NCBI RefSeq assembly: GCF_002377945.1
Contig: NZ_DFQV01000032.1
Span: forward strand, 1-64,000
Length of the DNA stretch: 64,000 nt
DNA from: Psychrobacter sp. UBA3480
GTDB taxonomy: Bacteria > Pseudomonadota > Gammaproteobacteria > Pseudomonadales > Moraxellaceae
Direction: 5' to 3'
Shown here: piece after piece, positions 11,007-23,133 of the stretch
Position numbering within the stretch: position 1 is the stretch's first letter
Layout of the letters: every line of letters begins with the position of its first letter
Translations under genes and position numbers: made by a program
The notes under the pieces: generated by a model
What the model was told of the DNA's origin: nothing
Databases searched by the model: none
The model's input: only the letters and a program-made list of their open reading frames with translations

Positions 11007-11630
11007 TTAGGCAGTTAGCTGTGTTTTTAACTGTTGTAACTTGCCGCGCATCGAATCATCAATGACTTTGTCACCGACTTTGATTGTAGCGCCTGCCAAT
11101 AGACTTGGATCAACTGATTCGTGAATCACTACACTAGCATTTAGCGAGGCAGCAAGACGCGTTTGTAGCGTTTGACGCTGTTCATCAGTCAATGGGTAGG
11201 CAGAGGTCACATATGCGTCAAGCTGCTTTAAGCTTATTGCCTTGTGACGGCGATAATGCTCATAAACTTCAGGAAGCAGCGCCAGACGCTCTTGTTCTGA
11301 TAACTGTTTAACGAAGTTACTAAGTGCTACTGATACTTTTGGATAGCTTACGTTACTGTCAAGGCTAGTCCCTTGAGCTTCGCTTAATAACTGCTTGAAA
11401 GCAGAATCATTAGCGCTAGCTACTTGCGTATCATAAAGATCGACCAAAGCAGCTGACTTATGCTCAGCAGAAACAGCTGGATTGTCTAGCCAAGTACTGA
11501 ACGACTTGTCATTGACAACAGTGCTAGCAACAAGTAAGAAGTTTTCCCACTCGTTGACTGCGCCGTTTTCGTTGGCATAGTCAAACGCGGCTTTAGCGTA
11601 CGGTCGTGCTAAGGTTGATAAGTCAGCCAT
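11007..11630 (-). CDS. atpH: ATP synthase F1 delta subunit
   Basis: 207 residues, opening [20 protein letters not shown] (family motif ARPYAxAxFxxA) and ending with the signature [21 protein letters not shown]. Links the peripheral stalk (b subunits) to the top of the F1 head. It is some 25-30 residues longer than the usual 178, the extra sequence lying in the middle (about 85-115). Only 13 bp separate it from atpF, so translational coupling is likely. Confidence 0.95.
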   Translation of the reverse strand: MADLSTLARPYAKAAFDYANENGAVNEWENFLLVASTVVNDKSFSTWLDNPAVSAEHKSAALVDLYDTQVASANDSAFKQLLSEAQGTSLDSNVSYPKVSVALSNFVKQLSEQERLALLPEVYEHYRRHKAISLKQLDAYVTSAYPLTDEQRQTLQTRLAASLNASVVIHESVDPSLLAGATIKVGDKVIDDSMRGKLQQLKTQLTA

Positions 11631-11643
11631 TATATCCTCACAA

Positions 11644-12114
11644 TTACAGCTTCGCCGCCAGTTGGTCTAACATACTGGCATGTTTTTGCACATCGACTTT
11701 GTCTTGCAAAATCTTCTCTGCACCAAGTACAGCCAGTTCAGCAACTTGGGCACGTAATGATTCACGCGCTTGATTGATTTCTTGATCGATAGATGCTTGC
11801 GCTTGTTGACGAATGCGCTCGCCTTCCGCTTGGGCTTGCGATTTTGCATCTTCGACGAGCTGATTGGCACTCTTGTTCGCTTGCTCGATTAGAGCGGCAG
11901 CCTTGGTCTTTGCAAGATCAAGTTCCTGCTGGACATTTTGCTCCGCGGTCGCCAAATCTGCTTTTGCTTTTTCTGCGGCATTCAGACCTTCAGCAATTTT
12001 ACGCTGACGCTCATTGATGGCACCGATAAGTGGTGGCCACACGAATTTCATGCAAAAAATCACAAATATTGCAAAAGCAATGGCTTGACCGACGAGGGTA
12101 AAATTGATATTCAC
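11644..12114 (-). CDS. atpF: ATP synthase Fo b subunit
   Basis: 156 residues. One N-terminal membrane helix ([20 protein letters not shown]), then a long Ala/Gln/Glu-rich helix typical of the dimeric peripheral stalk, ending with a conserved delta-binding tail. Length equals that of E. coli b. Ribosome binding site AGAGGTGATCACGTG precedes ATG 12114. Confidence 0.97.
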   Translation of the reverse strand: MNINFTLVGQAIAFAIFVIFCMKFVWPPLIGAINERQRKIAEGLNAAEKAKADLATAEQNVQQELDLAKTKAAALIEQANKSANQLVEDAKSQAQAEGERIRQQAQASIDQEINQARESLRAQVAELAVLGAEKILQDKVDVQKHASMLDQLAAKL

Positions 12115-12231
12115 GTGATCACCTCTTTGTTAATGAAAAATCAGTTTCATTGATCATGTTTGGTAGTCAAATCTTGACTATATTTGATAGAAAGTCTCCG
12201 AATACCAAACATTTACAACTGAGCTTTCGGA

Positions 12232-12498
<267 letters not shown>

Positions 12499-12513
12499 CT
12501 ATTGAATGTCTAA

Positions 12514-14056
<1,543 letters not shown>

Positions 14057-14455
14057 CTAGCGTATATGCCACAACATCCAACTGTGACTAATTTGCATTA
14101 CCATAAAACCGATAAACAGCGCTGGCGCAGATAGGGGTTGTACGGTAATAAAAATTAGTGCAAAACCAAACACGGTCAATAACCATTTTGACATTTGACC
14201 CCGATATAGCTGGCTAACGATATGTTGGCGCGCGCGATATCCGGTGTACCAAAAAATAAAAAACGCAAATACTGCTTGAGTGATAAAACTTAGTAGCGCA
14301 CCAATTGCAGCGCTTTTTGCTATCGTAAGCTCACTATGTAGCCAAATAGTATCTACTATCCAAGCAATGATAATAAGGATAAATAGTATCCATGCTTGTC
14401 GTTTAATATAGATGCCAATCTTGTCTTTTTGCGTGCGTTTGGCAGGCTTGGTCAT
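14057..14455 (-). CDS. atpI: ATP synthase subunit I (AtpI-type membrane protein)
   Basis: 132 residues with four predicted membrane helices, starting MTKPAKRTQKDKIGIYIKRQ. The segment GALLSFITQAVFAFFIFWYTGYRARQ is typical of AtpI, thought to assist c-ring assembly or magnesium uptake. The frame is open 14 codons further, but ATG 14455 has AGGAA five bases before it. It points toward atpB, but 676 bp and terminator-like hairpins intervene, so co-transcription is doubtful. Confidence 0.75.
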   Translation of the reverse strand: MTKPAKRTQKDKIGIYIKRQAWILFILIIIAWIVDTIWLHSELTIAKSAAIGALLSFITQAVFAFFIFWYTGYRARQHIVSQLYRGQMSKWLLTVFGFALIFITVQPLSAPALFIGFMVMQISHSWMLWHIR

Positions 14456-14732
14456 CGGTATTCCTATAGCCCTTACAGCATTGGGACAATATATCATACT
14501 TATGATAATTTTATCCGTGAATGACTTACTCTACAGGCATTACCTTTCGGCCAAAATAAAACGCTACTTATTATAGGTAGAGCGTAACTATTAAGCAAGT
14601 AAAATATGACTTTTATCAGTCACCTAACGCATTTTGCTAAGATTATTATATTATGCAGTCTGTAATAAATGCTTGAAGCGAAGCTATACAACCAACTCAA
14701 ACAATCCTAGCAAATTGCTGTTCTTGATTACA

Positions 14733-15626
14733 TTATGAGATACATTGATATATCTGCTTGGCCATACTCTGCCAACCGCTGATAAAATCATCGCTACTAC
14801 TCATATCTTCTGGTTGTACCGTGCTCTTCACTGGTTGTAACTTTGCAAGTAAGCCTTTTGCTGGCTCACTTGGACTAACCAAACACATTTTCTTGGCTGG
14901 GCGCTGCTCATTCAACCAACGGAGTTGGCTTGCTTTGGGTGAGAGATGATGATCTACGCTAAGGCTACCGACGAGCGTTAAGTGTACGCTGTCTTCGATA
15001 TATTGATAAGCATCGTGATAGGCCCAATAAGGTCGTGTTTTTGAGGCACTCTGAATAGAGCTTTGCTCAAATGCAGTAACTTCTTTATCTAGTTGCTGTG
15101 CAAATTTTTTCGCGTTGGCTTGGTATAGATCTTTATATTGCGGATTGGCATGGCTATGAATCACAGCCAATGCACGGGTAATGGCTTTGGCATTTTCAGG
15201 GTCTAACCAAATATGTGGATCTAGTGTACCCGCGATAGCGTCGCCCTTTACATCACGTAATGGATGACGATTGAATGCATCAAACTCAAATAAAGCAATG
15301 GCATTTGGGGCTGTTTTTAGACTTGCTGCTAGATTGTTTTCTAGCGGCTCACCGAACCATACCACGAACTTGCTGTCTTTGATTGCCTTGATATCACCAG
15401 GGCTGATACTACCATGATGACCCACCTCCCCCGCTTGCAATAGTCGATTGGCTGATGGCGCGCCTTCTGTTACTGCTTCACTTAACAAGAATAGCGGATA
15501 ATTACTAACACTGACCGTTGCAGCTTGTGCATTCAGTGTGAAAGTTCCTAGGACTATCAGTCCTGTTATTAGCAAGCGCTGTAATGTGATAAGCGAACGT
15601 ACGGAGTAAGTAAAAACAGCGTTCAT
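14733..15626 (-). CDS. znuA: Zinc ABC transporter substrate-binding protein ZnuA
   Basis: 297 residues with a signal peptide (cleavage near LNAQA-ATVSV). Metal-binding His residues are visible in GEVGHHGSISPGD, TLDPHIWLDP, YWAYHDAYQY, plus a C-terminal Asp/Ser-rich stretch; the cluster A-1 metal receptor fold is clear. Captures periplasmic zinc for ZnuBC. The usual His/Glu-rich loop is short or missing. It is divergent from zur-znuCB and shares a Zur box in the 210-bp gap. ATG 15626 was chosen because the signal peptide begins there; the frame is open further upstream. Confidence 0.85.
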   Translation of the reverse strand: MNAVFTYSVRSLITLQRLLITGLIVLGTFTLNAQAATVSVSNYPLFLLSEAVTEGAPSANRLLQAGEVGHHGSISPGDIKAIKDSKFVVWFGEPLENNLAASLKTAPNAIALFEFDAFNRHPLRDVKGDAIAGTLDPHIWLDPENAKAITRALAVIHSHANPQYKDLYQANAKKFAQQLDKEVTAFEQSSIQSASKTRPYWAYHDAYQYIEDSVHLTLVGSLSVDHHLSPKASQLRWLNEQRPAKKMCLVSPSEPAKGLLAKLQPVKSTVQPEDMSSSDDFISGWQSMAKQIYQCIS

Positions 15627-15759
15627 AGTAAGCTCTTTTATTGTTAGATAGCATTGTTGGATAACGAAAGTATAAGTCATAGTGTCCTGCCCCACTCCTG
15701 TAAAAAGGGTAGATATATAAGACTACTATAAGACAATTCACTCGGTTCTTGTTTTAGTA

Positions 15760-15774
15760 TGTTATACTATAACA
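15760..15774. promoter_or_regulatory. Zur box between znuA and zur
   Basis: TGTTATACTATAACA is a perfect 7-1-7 palindrome equal to the core of the gammaproteobacterial Zur operator (TGTTATANTATAACA). It sits between the divergent znuA and zur starts, so zinc-loaded Zur would repress both arms. Confidence 0.9.
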
Positions 15775-15836
15775 ATAAAAAACGCTATCATAAAAAACGT
15801 CATGCGATTACCATGCTATTTTTAGGAGCTTGTACC

Positions 15837-16415
15837 ATGTCTATTACTTCATCGATCTGCGAACATTTGCATGATGTGCAAGATCTGACTCCGCATGATG
15901 TTCATGAACGCTTAGCAGCAGCTAAAGAGCATTGCCGTCTAAATGGCGCGCGATTTACGCCTTTGCGTCAGCAGATATACCAATTGGTCTTAGAGGCAGA
16001 TCAGCCCGTTGGCGCTTACGACCTAATCACTCAGTTGCAGCAAATGAGACTGTCTATACCTGATGACAGCGATATTCAAAAAGTAGCGAGCTCACCAACA
16101 TTGTCAGTAGACACTAAGACAACCAAAAAACGTGCGCCGAAAAATGTCGCGCCACCGACGGTTTATCGCAGTTTAGAATTCTTACTAATTGAAGGGTTGA
16201 TTCATCAATTAACGTCTATCAATGCTTATGTTCCTTGCTGTCATCCTCGCGCCCAGCATACAGCCGCCTTTTTGATCTGCGATCAGTGTCAACGAGTGCA
16301 AGAATGCAGCAGCCTACCCGTTCAAGAAATGATGAGCTTTGCCGAGCAAGATGTGGGGTTTGTGGTTGAGCGTAGTGTCATTGAGCTTAGCGGTCGTTGC
16401 CAAGCTTGCCAGTAG
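15837..16415 (+). CDS. zur: Zinc uptake regulator Zur (Fur family)
   Basis: 192 residues. Winged helix with the recognition helix in APPTVYRSLEFLLIEGLIHQL, then the dimerisation half with HPRAQHTAAFLICDQCQRVQEC and a C-terminal CQAC, giving two C-x2-C pairs for structural zinc. An insertion of about 30 residues (around 80-110) splits the DNA-binding domain before the recognition helix, longer than in E. coli Zur. The frame opens 26 codons earlier, but that ATG overlaps the Zur box, and ATG 15837 has AGGAG. First gene of zur-znuC-znuB; the operator in front implies autoregulation. Confidence 0.88.
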   Translation: MSITSSICEHLHDVQDLTPHDVHERLAAAKEHCRLNGARFTPLRQQIYQLVLEADQPVGAYDLITQLQQMRLSIPDDSDIQKVASSPTLSVDTKTTKKRAPKNVAPPTVYRSLEFLLIEGLIHQLTSINAYVPCCHPRAQHTAAFLICDQCQRVQECSSLPVQEMMSFAEQDVGFVVERSVIELSGRCQACQ

Positions 16416-16487
16416 AACTACTATAGTTTGTGTAAACGTTTTAAGCATGATTCGTCGATTGTCTATTTACCTATGCGTTGTCATATT

Positions 16488-17285
16488 ATGAATACCTCTA
16501 CCCTACCTTCTAATCAGTCAAATACTGCTGTTGCGAATAGCAGTACTGTGAGTAATGCTGACAAATTATTGAGCTTAAACAATATCAGTTACCATATTGG
16601 GCCTCAACGTCTGCTTTCTCATATTGATATCGACATTGCTGTTAATGAGACGGTCAGCCTTATCGGTCCCAATGGCGCTGGTAAGTCAACGCTAGTCAAA
16701 CTTATCTTAGGTTTGATTGAGTCAACTGATGGCTCTATGACAGCACATCAGCCGCTACAGCTTGGCTACGTACCGCAGCGATTTGCTGTGCCACCGATAT
16801 TGCCACTGCGCGTTTGCGATTTGTTAGGGCAAGCAGATAAGAAACGTTTAACCCCCGAGCAGCGGCAGTTTATCTTTGATAACTTATCATTAACCCATCT
16901 ACTGTCACGGCAGATGTTGCATTTATCAGGTGGTGAGACGCAGCGCGTACTATTGGCCAGAGCGCTACTAGACAAACCCAACTTGCTTATTTTAGACGAG
17001 CCGATGCAGGGTCTCGATCCCGATACTGAAGTTTGGCTATACCAGTTTATTGACGAGCTGCCTGATTTCTTACGTTGCGCCATGCTGGTGGTGTCTCACG
17101 ATTTGCATTGGGTCATGAAAGGCAGCCGCCGCGTCATTTGTTTGAATAAGCATATTTGCTGTGAAGGACAACCAAGCGAGTTGGCTATTAGTACTGAATT
17201 TCAAAAGCTATTTGGTCATCATTATGAACAACCATACGTGCATCAGCCCCATGCCTGTGAACACCATGCACCAAGCGAGTTATAG
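16488..17285 (+). CDS. znuC: Zinc ABC transporter ATP-binding protein ZnuC
   Basis: About 265 residues. Walker A GPNGAGKST, Q-loop GYVPQRF, ABC signature LSGGETQRVLLARAL, Walker B LLILDEPMQGLD and switch His in VVSHDLHWVM are all present. Energises zinc import with ZnuA and ZnuB. A His-rich C-terminus (HQPHACEHHAPSEL) could bind zinc. The start is uncertain: the frame begins at 16428 and has Met codons at 16473 and 16488, none with a clear ribosome binding site. It follows zur by about 70 bp. Confidence 0.88.
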   Translation: MNTSTLPSNQSNTAVANSSTVSNADKLLSLNNISYHIGPQRLLSHIDIDIAVNETVSLIGPNGAGKSTLVKLILGLIESTDGSMTAHQPLQLGYVPQRFAVPPILPLRVCDLLGQADKKRLTPEQRQFIFDNLSLTHLLSRQMLHLSGGETQRVLLARALLDKPNLLILDEPMQGLDPDTEVWLYQFIDELPDFLRCAMLVVSHDLHWVMKGSRRVICLNKHICCEGQPSELAISTEFQKLFGHHYEQPYVHQPHACEHHAPSEL

Positions 17286-17398
17286 CGTTAGTAATCAAGG
17301 CTCAAAATCGCCAAAATCTAGCTCATTAAAGCCAAAACTATTAAACATATAAATAATACGGCTTTACTCTTTTATAAAAAATTTTACGGACATTCATT

Positions 17399-18202
17399 AT
17401 GACTGCTTGGTTAGCCATCATTGCGCCTGCTTGGATCGCTGGCAGTATATTAGCGTTATTATCAGCGCCGTTAGGTTGCTTGGTATTGTGGCGGCGCATG
17501 GCATTCTTCGCTGATGCCTTAGCCCATGGCACGTTGTTAGGTGTGGCTTTGGCTGTGTGGTGGCAACTGCCAATGGGTATCGGCATTGCATTAGTCAGTG
17601 TCATGGTCGTGCTGGGCCTGGTCTTAATTGATGATGAGCGTCTGCCAGTGGATGCTGTATTGGCAGTCGTGTCGGTGTCGTTATTGTGCTTAGGCTTACT
17701 GGCTTTGACCCAATTGACTGACCAACAGGCCAATGTGCTCGGGTTTTTATTCGGCAACTTGCTAGACCTTGATTGGGCTGATTTGCCTTTGCTTGCTGGT
17801 AGCGTACTAGCTGGCTTGGGACTGCTTATCTACATTTGGCCTGCGCAAATCAAGCTGGCAACACATGAAGCATTGGCACGTATTCAAGGTATCAACCCAA
17901 CAAGGCAACGACTGTTTTTTATGGGTGTACTGGCAGGGTTTTGTACAATTGCACTACAAGCGGTTGGAAGTCTATTAATTAGCGGATTATTAGTGCTACC
18001 TGCACTGACCGCACGTCTATGGTCAGCATCGCCAAAACAAATGGTGATTATAGCGTTGATAATCGCTCAACTGGGTGTGACACTTGGTGTGTGGGGTAGT
18101 ATTTGGCTAGATATTCAAACAGGTCTTTCTATCGTCTTGATATTAGCTGCTTTATTTTTTACTGCACTCATTTTTTCAAAGTTAATAAAGATAAAACTTT
18201 AG
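17399..18202 (+). CDS. znuB: Zinc ABC transporter permease ZnuB
   Basis: 267 residues with about eight membrane helices. Opens MTAWLAIIAPAWIAGSILAL and contains the family motifs LVLWRRMAFFADALAHGTLLGVALA and GSLLISGLLVLPALTARLW. Forms the channel of the ZnuABC importer. It follows znuC by 113 bp on the same strand. Confidence 0.9.
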   Translation: MTAWLAIIAPAWIAGSILALLSAPLGCLVLWRRMAFFADALAHGTLLGVALAVWWQLPMGIGIALVSVMVVLGLVLIDDERLPVDAVLAVVSVSLLCLGLLALTQLTDQQANVLGFLFGNLLDLDWADLPLLAGSVLAGLGLLIYIWPAQIKLATHEALARIQGINPTRQRLFFMGVLAGFCTIALQAVGSLLISGLLVLPALTARLWSASPKQMVIIALIIAQLGVTLGVWGSIWLDIQTGLSIVLILAALFFTALIFSKLIKIKL

Positions 18203-18518
18203 TTAGCGTCGCTGTAAATACGTTATAATGAATAAATTATGACTGTTTTTCGCTATCTTTTTGTTCGACTTTATTTTATTAATATAATGAATACTTTAGC
18301 TCGATAATACTATAAGGTGGCTCTAGACTTTAAATTTGCTATTACTAGTTGATAGTATAAATATCGTTGATTAGAGTCAAAGTAAGCTCCAGACAAACGC
18401 TGTGCTCTTTTATAGTAGATTGATGATAATTGTAAATACCCAGTGAAAAATAGTAGCTCATTTATCCATACTCGCGCTAACAATACTTATTGTTGTGATT
18501 CGATAAGGGACTGAACCA
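18203..18518. other. Intergenic region, nothing recognised
   Basis: 316 bp of AT-rich sequence between znuB and the cpdA-like gene; no gene, strong hairpin or repeat was seen. The right end supplies AAGGGA as ribosome binding site of the next gene. Confidence 0.4.
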
Positions 18519-19358
18519 ATGCCAAACTATCCTGCCAATAAGTTAAGCACCTCCGACCAAACAATAAATATTTTACAGATTACTGATTTGCATTTGTCGA
18601 CGCCTGTCTTTGTTGATGAGAATAATGCCTATAGTGATGACGTGACTTGTCAGCATAGTTTTGAAGCGGTTCTCCAACAGGCGCTTAGTGAAGATATTCG
18701 CTGTGATCTGATTATTGTGACCGGTGACTTGGTTAATCGAGTAAAGTCCTCAATTTACGATCATATCTTTACTGTATTACAGGCGACCCAGATTCCTTTT
18801 GCTTGTATTGCTGGTAATCATGATGTAACGGATGAAAATGGTAAAGACTTGCCATTTTTTCAACGAGAGCTTGTCGCTCAACCTGCTGACTCACGTTTGT
18901 TAAGTCGTCATGTCATTGAGACTGAATACTGGCAACTGTTGTTATTAGACTCATCCATTTCTGGTAAGGTCGCAGGCGAGATCACGCCCACTGATATCAA
19001 CTGGTTATGTGAGAGACTCAGCACCTGTGATAAGCCCGCATTAATCGCCCTACACCATCATATTGTTCCAGTTGATTCTGACTGGATTGATACCCATATG
19101 GCAGAAAACACTGAGAGTTTTTGGCAGCATATGGCGCCATTTGAACAGCTACAAGTAGTGATCAGTGGCCATACTCACCAAGAGCAAGTTCGACTGCGCC
19201 AAGGCGTCACGGTGTATAGCACGCCATCGACCTGCTATCAGTTCAAACCTTATGAAGATGATTTCTCTTATGATGAGTATGCATTACCAGGATATCGCTG
19301 GTTGCAATTAGCCAACAATGGAACAGTTGAAAGCTGGGTTGAAAGACTGGATACTTGA
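18519..19358 (+). CDS. cpdA: CpdA-like metallophosphoesterase (3',5'-cyclic AMP phosphodiesterase family)
   Basis: 279 residues. The calcineurin-like metal motifs occur in order: ITDLHLS, VTGDLVN, AGNHDV, ALHHHIVP and SGHTHQEQ. This arrangement and the length match CpdA, which hydrolyses cAMP to AMP in the cytoplasm; related class III cyclic nucleotide phosphodiesterases with other substrates cannot be ruled out. Ribosome binding site AAGGGA precedes ATG 18519. Stands alone. Confidence 0.78.
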   Translation: MPNYPANKLSTSDQTINILQITDLHLSTPVFVDENNAYSDDVTCQHSFEAVLQQALSEDIRCDLIIVTGDLVNRVKSSIYDHIFTVLQATQIPFACIAGNHDVTDENGKDLPFFQRELVAQPADSRLLSRHVIETEYWQLLLLDSSISGKVAGEITPTDINWLCERLSTCDKPALIALHHHIVPVDSDWIDTHMAENTESFWQHMAPFEQLQVVISGHTHQEQVRLRQGVTVYSTPSTCYQFKPYEDDFSYDEYALPGYRWLQLANNGTVESWVERLDT

Positions 19359-19850
19359 TGCCCAGAATTATTGGTACTGGTATAAGTCTTAGCCCTTTGT
19401 ACTTATAGCTTTCGTCAATAATTCCTAATCAAAAATGCAGTGATGAACAAATAAAATATGCATTCAATATAAAAAATCACTTCATTATTATTACAAACAA
19501 TGATACAACTTATGAAATAAAGCAAGGGTGGCCCAATATCTGATATGAAGCCACTGCACGATAGCTAGGATGGCCCATTAACCACAAGCTCAGTTTTCAC
19601 AATCAATGACCTACGGCATGCTTTAGACAGTATTATTCAAACCGAAGTTTGTATAACAACCTATCTAACAATCGGTATATAACTGTCAGGATATAAAGTT
19701 TACGATATTATTTGATCAGCTGTGTTACTTGTATTACCAAGTGGTGAAACGTTTGATAAAAGGACAAATTGTAGCGTTTGTAGCATTAATAACGTCTTGT
19801 CTTTTGATACGTCGTTTTATTGAATTAATTTGAAAAAGTAGGATACCCAT
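19359..19850. other. Intergenic region upstream of dksA
   Basis: 492 bp. Contains a short direct repeat (GGRTGGCCCA at 19526-19535 and 19568-19577) and must hold the dksA promoter; no gene is supported. Confidence 0.4.
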
Positions 19851-20288
19851 ATGAGCACCCTGACCACGAATCCGAGTGAAGTTAAATTTACTCCTTATGT
19901 GCCGGCCAAAGACGAAGAGTATATGTCTGATGCGCAGTTGGAGCACTTTAAGGCTATTTTATTGGATTGGAAAAACCAACTGATTGGCGAAGCGGATCGT
20001 ACCAAAAACTACATCCAAGATGAGTCAAGCGCCATGCCAGACATCAATGACCGTGCCACTCAAGAAGAAGAGTTTGCATTGGCATTACGTACTCGTGACC
20101 GTGAGCGCAAACTTATCCGCAAAATCGACAAATCTATGTTAGAAATCGAAAATGATGACTATGGATTTTGCGAGACTTGTGGTGTAGAGATTGGATTACG
20201 TCGCCTTGAGGCACGTCCAACCGCTACCCAATGTATCGACTGCAAAACCTTATCTGAAATCAAAGAACGTCAAAACCAAGGCGCTTAG
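19851..20288 (+). CDS. dksA: RNA polymerase-binding transcription factor DksA
   Basis: 145 residues. Coiled-coil with the tip residues D-x2-D-x-A in MPDINDRATQEEEF, then a C4 zinc finger (CETCG ... CIDCK) and C-terminal helix. Binds the RNA polymerase secondary channel and with ppGpp reshapes rRNA and stress transcription. Ribosome binding site AGGA before ATG 19851. Followed by a terminator and then gluQ, the usual neighbour in gammaproteobacteria. Confidence 0.96.
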   Translation: MSTLTTNPSEVKFTPYVPAKDEEYMSDAQLEHFKAILLDWKNQLIGEADRTKNYIQDESSAMPDINDRATQEEEFALALRTRDRERKLIRKIDKSMLEIENDDYGFCETCGVEIGLRRLEARPTATQCIDCKTLSEIKERQNQGA

Positions 20289-20320
20289 ATCAGATATTGC
20301 AGATATAAATGTAAGCATAA

Positions 20321-20345
20321 GCGACCTTATAATAGGTCGCTTTTT
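20321..20345 (+). terminator. Terminator after dksA
   Basis: GCGACCT - TATAAT - AGGTCGC followed by T5. Confidence 0.9.
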
Positions 20346-20518
20346 GTATTTTAGACTGTCACTATTTTGCTGCATTACTAATTTTGCTCTGAAAAACACA
20401 ATCGCTTGAATAATGACATGACTAACAAAACAATCTCATTTAATGAATATCTTTTGATACTTATATTTATTATTCTATCTTTATTACCTTTTATAGACAG
20501 CCATTTATTTTGAAAACA

Positions 20519-21526
20519 ATGCCTACCGTCATGCCAACTCAAACGTTACCATCACAGCCTATCGGCCGCTTTGCGCCCTCACCAACGGGTGAGTTACATC
20601 TTGGCTCTCTAACCACCGCGCTTGCCAGCTTTTGCCATATCAAATCAATCGGTGGTAAGTGGCTGTTGCGTATGGAAGATACCGATACTGAACGCTGTGA
20701 CAGGCAGTTCACTGAGCAAATTTTAATGGATCTTGAGGCACTTGGGCTACATTGGGATGGTGATGTTATTTATCAGTCTGAGCGCATTGATATCTACAAC
20801 GATTATCTATCATCATACCTAGGGCCGTTGACCTATGGCTGCCAATGCTCCCGTAAAGACTTAGAACAGTACTGGGCGCAAGAAGAGATAAGTAGAAACC
20901 ATAGTCGTGCTAGCTTAGCCGCGGTGACCGATCAAACGTCATTAAACGAACAAGTTTCATCAATTGATCAAGTACAGCCAAATAGACAGCGGTATCCACG
21001 TCGCTGTGTGGCAGCTGACCTTGATAGACAGCAGCATAAGCTACGTATTCGACTACCAGACTATCGGATTGGCTTCAATGACGGTATTCAGGGACTACAA
21101 TGGGATAATCCGCAGCAGACGTTAGGCGATATGGTCGCTCGTCGTCAGGATGGTATGATTAATTACATACTGGCAGCTAGCCTCGATGATGGTCTACAGC
21201 AGGTTACTCATATCATGCGTGGCCTTGATATTCTACCTATGACGACTGCGCAAATCGGTATCATGCAAGCCGCCCGCCTACCTACTATTGACCGATGGTA
21301 TCATTTGCCATTGATTAATAATGCCAACGGTCAAAAACTCTCTAAACAAAACCTTGCTCAACCCATCGACACATCAGACCCGAGTCAACTTATTGCTGAA
21401 GCTCTATCGCTACTGCAGCAAGCAAAAGTCGATATTGATACCCCAGTAAACATGCTTAAACAAGCCATTGTGCAATGGGACAATACCCCACTACAAGGCA
21501 AGCAGCAATTAAACTTGTCCTATTAA
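20519..21526 (+). CDS. gluQ: Glutamyl-Q tRNA(Asp) synthetase
   Basis: About 335 residues. Class I synthetase catalytic domain: HIGH-like [22 protein letters not shown], the zinc-related CQC and later RRC, and the KMSKS-like KLSKQN. It lacks the anticodon-binding half of GltX, as expected for GluQRS, which places glutamate on queuosine-34 of tRNA(Asp). An insertion of about 35 residues separates CQC from RYPRRC. ATG 20519 is chosen; the frame opens at a TTG three codons earlier and another ATG is at 20531. Confidence 0.88.
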   Translation: MPTVMPTQTLPSQPIGRFAPSPTGELHLGSLTTALASFCHIKSIGGKWLLRMEDTDTERCDRQFTEQILMDLEALGLHWDGDVIYQSERIDIYNDYLSSYLGPLTYGCQCSRKDLEQYWAQEEISRNHSRASLAAVTDQTSLNEQVSSIDQVQPNRQRYPRRCVAADLDRQQHKLRIRLPDYRIGFNDGIQGLQWDNPQQTLGDMVARRQDGMINYILAASLDDGLQQVTHIMRGLDILPMTTAQIGIMQAARLPTIDRWYHLPLINNANGQKLSKQNLAQPIDTSDPSQLIAEALSLLQQAKVDIDTPVNMLKQAIVQWDNTPLQGKQQLNLSY

Positions 21527-21555
21527 TAAGAGTTCAAAAGCTATAAATAGACGAT

Positions 21556-21584
21556 AAAAAGCGCCACTATGAGTGACGCTTTTT
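21556..21584. terminator. Terminator between convergent gluQ and ftsW
   Basis: AAAAAGCGCCAC - TATGA - GTGACGCTTTT with A- and T-tails; suits both strands, slightly better (G-U pair) on the minus transcript. Confidence 0.8.
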
Positions 21585-21659
21585 ATTGCAATAGTACTGC
21601 ACAATATTTACCGAAACTCTGAAGCTACATTATGCCAAGCCCATTGTATACAAAACCTA

Positions 21660-22856
21660 TTAATAGTAACGGCATTGGCTTTTTTCTATTTCAGGGCTTT
21701 CTTTATATATCTTCAATAATAGCGCGACCATAACCAAGCTAATCAACATAGACGAACCGCCATAACTAAAGAACGGCATAGTGAGACCTTTGGTTGGAAT
21801 GGCACCCATGTTCATCGCAGCGTTAATAATCGTCTGGGCAATAAATACCACGCCGATTCCGAAAGCGGTATAGCTCATACGCATTTGACGACGTTTTAGC
21901 GCATTGTAACTGATACGCATCGCACTACCGATGATCAACGCTTCAAGTATCAGTACCATGCTGACACCGACAAACCCTAACTCTTCACCTGTAATGGCTA
22001 ATAAAAAATCCGTATGTGCCTCAGGCAAATGCGACAGTTTCTGTACACTTTCGCCATAGCCGACACCCGTGAACTGGCCACGGCCAAAGGCGATCAAACT
22101 ACGTGCGAGCTGATAATCGGTATCCTGCACGTCATCGAATGGATCCATAAACGACATCACACGCACCAATCGGTACTCTGCCGTAGTCACCATCAACACT
22201 GCACCGCCAACAGCAGCAGCACCCAATGCTAAGAAATGCTTGTAAGGCGCCCCAGCGATATAAAAAATCGCGAACAGCGTACCAATAATGACGACAAAAG
22301 AACCAAAATCTGGCTGCGACAATAGAAGTATCGTTATCAGCGCCACTACCAGCATAATTCGCAAGAAGCCATCTAAGCCATTACGAACTTCAAAAGATCG
22401 CCGCACCACAAAGTCAGATACAAACACAATCATGACCAATTTGGCTAACTCGGCTACCTGAAAGTTAAAACCACCTACCGTAAGCCAGCGTTTGGAACCA
22501 TTGATTGGTGTGCTAAACAATGTGGCAACAAGTAATAGCCCCGTGATGCCTAACAAAGCAAACTGGGTCTCGGTCTTATATAGGGTGCGTAAAGACACGC
22601 TATAATAAGGAATAACCGCAACGATTAAACCAATTGTCATATACAACAGCTGATTTTTGAAAAAATACAGCTCTGTCATACCGCGGCTAAGCGCAAAAGG
22701 AATAGAAGCAGAAGCAACCATCAGCAGACTAAGCACCATCATACAGCCGACGCTTGATAATAAAATTGCGCGCGCTGACGGCATAGACAGAACACCGTCT
22801 GAGCCAGAGGTTTGCTTGGTTTGGGGCGAGGAACGAAAAAAAGAAGAGAGCGCCAT
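21660..22856 (-). CDS. ftsW: Cell division peptidoglycan polymerase FtsW (SEDS family)
   Basis: About 398 residues with some ten membrane helices. SEDS motifs are clear: NGSKRWLTVGGFNFQVAELAKL, LSQPDFGSFVVI, SHLPEAHTDFLLAITGEELG and TKGLTMPFFSYGGSSMLI. FtsW polymerises septal glycan strands with FtsI. Downstream of murD (277 bp) on the same strand, so the divisome/peptidoglycan role is preferred over RodA. The start is uncertain: the frame reaches a GTG at 22907; ATG 22856 gives a usual N-terminus. Confidence 0.88.
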   Translation of the reverse strand: MALSSFFRSSPQTKQTSGSDGVLSMPSARAILLSSVGCMMVLSLLMVASASIPFALSRGMTELYFFKNQLLYMTIGLIVAVIPYYSVSLRTLYKTETQFALLGITGLLLVATLFSTPINGSKRWLTVGGFNFQVAELAKLVMIVFVSDFVVRRSFEVRNGLDGFLRIMLVVALITILLLSQPDFGSFVVIIGTLFAIFYIAGAPYKHFLALGAAAVGGAVLMVTTAEYRLVRVMSFMDPFDDVQDTDYQLARSLIAFGRGQFTGVGYGESVQKLSHLPEAHTDFLLAITGEELGFVGVSMVLILEALIIGSAMRISYNALKRRQMRMSYTAFGIGVVFIAQTIINAAMNMGAIPTKGLTMPFFSYGGSSMLISLVMVALLLKIYKESPEIEKSQCRYY

Positions 22857-23133
22857 AATTTTATATACACTAACAAACGAAAAAACACGGCGTCTATGAA
22901 ACGCCACCGTTTAAAAAATCATAAAATAAATCGTACTAAATAGATGGTGATAGAAAACCTGTAACCATCGGCAAACGCCTTAGCTAGCACCTATTTTAGC
23001 AATCAGGATTATATGCTTGACAGTAGCAGTAATCTATAAGCAAAACAATCATTTATCCAGAAAATACTGGCTGTTGCTAGAGAATAGACATCTGCCATGC
23101 CAACCTATATAGCTGCTTAATATATTCGACTAC

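Noticed and set aside
17341..17757. 138-codon open frame antisense to znuB
   Set aside because: Thr/Asn-rich antisense artefact of znuB.
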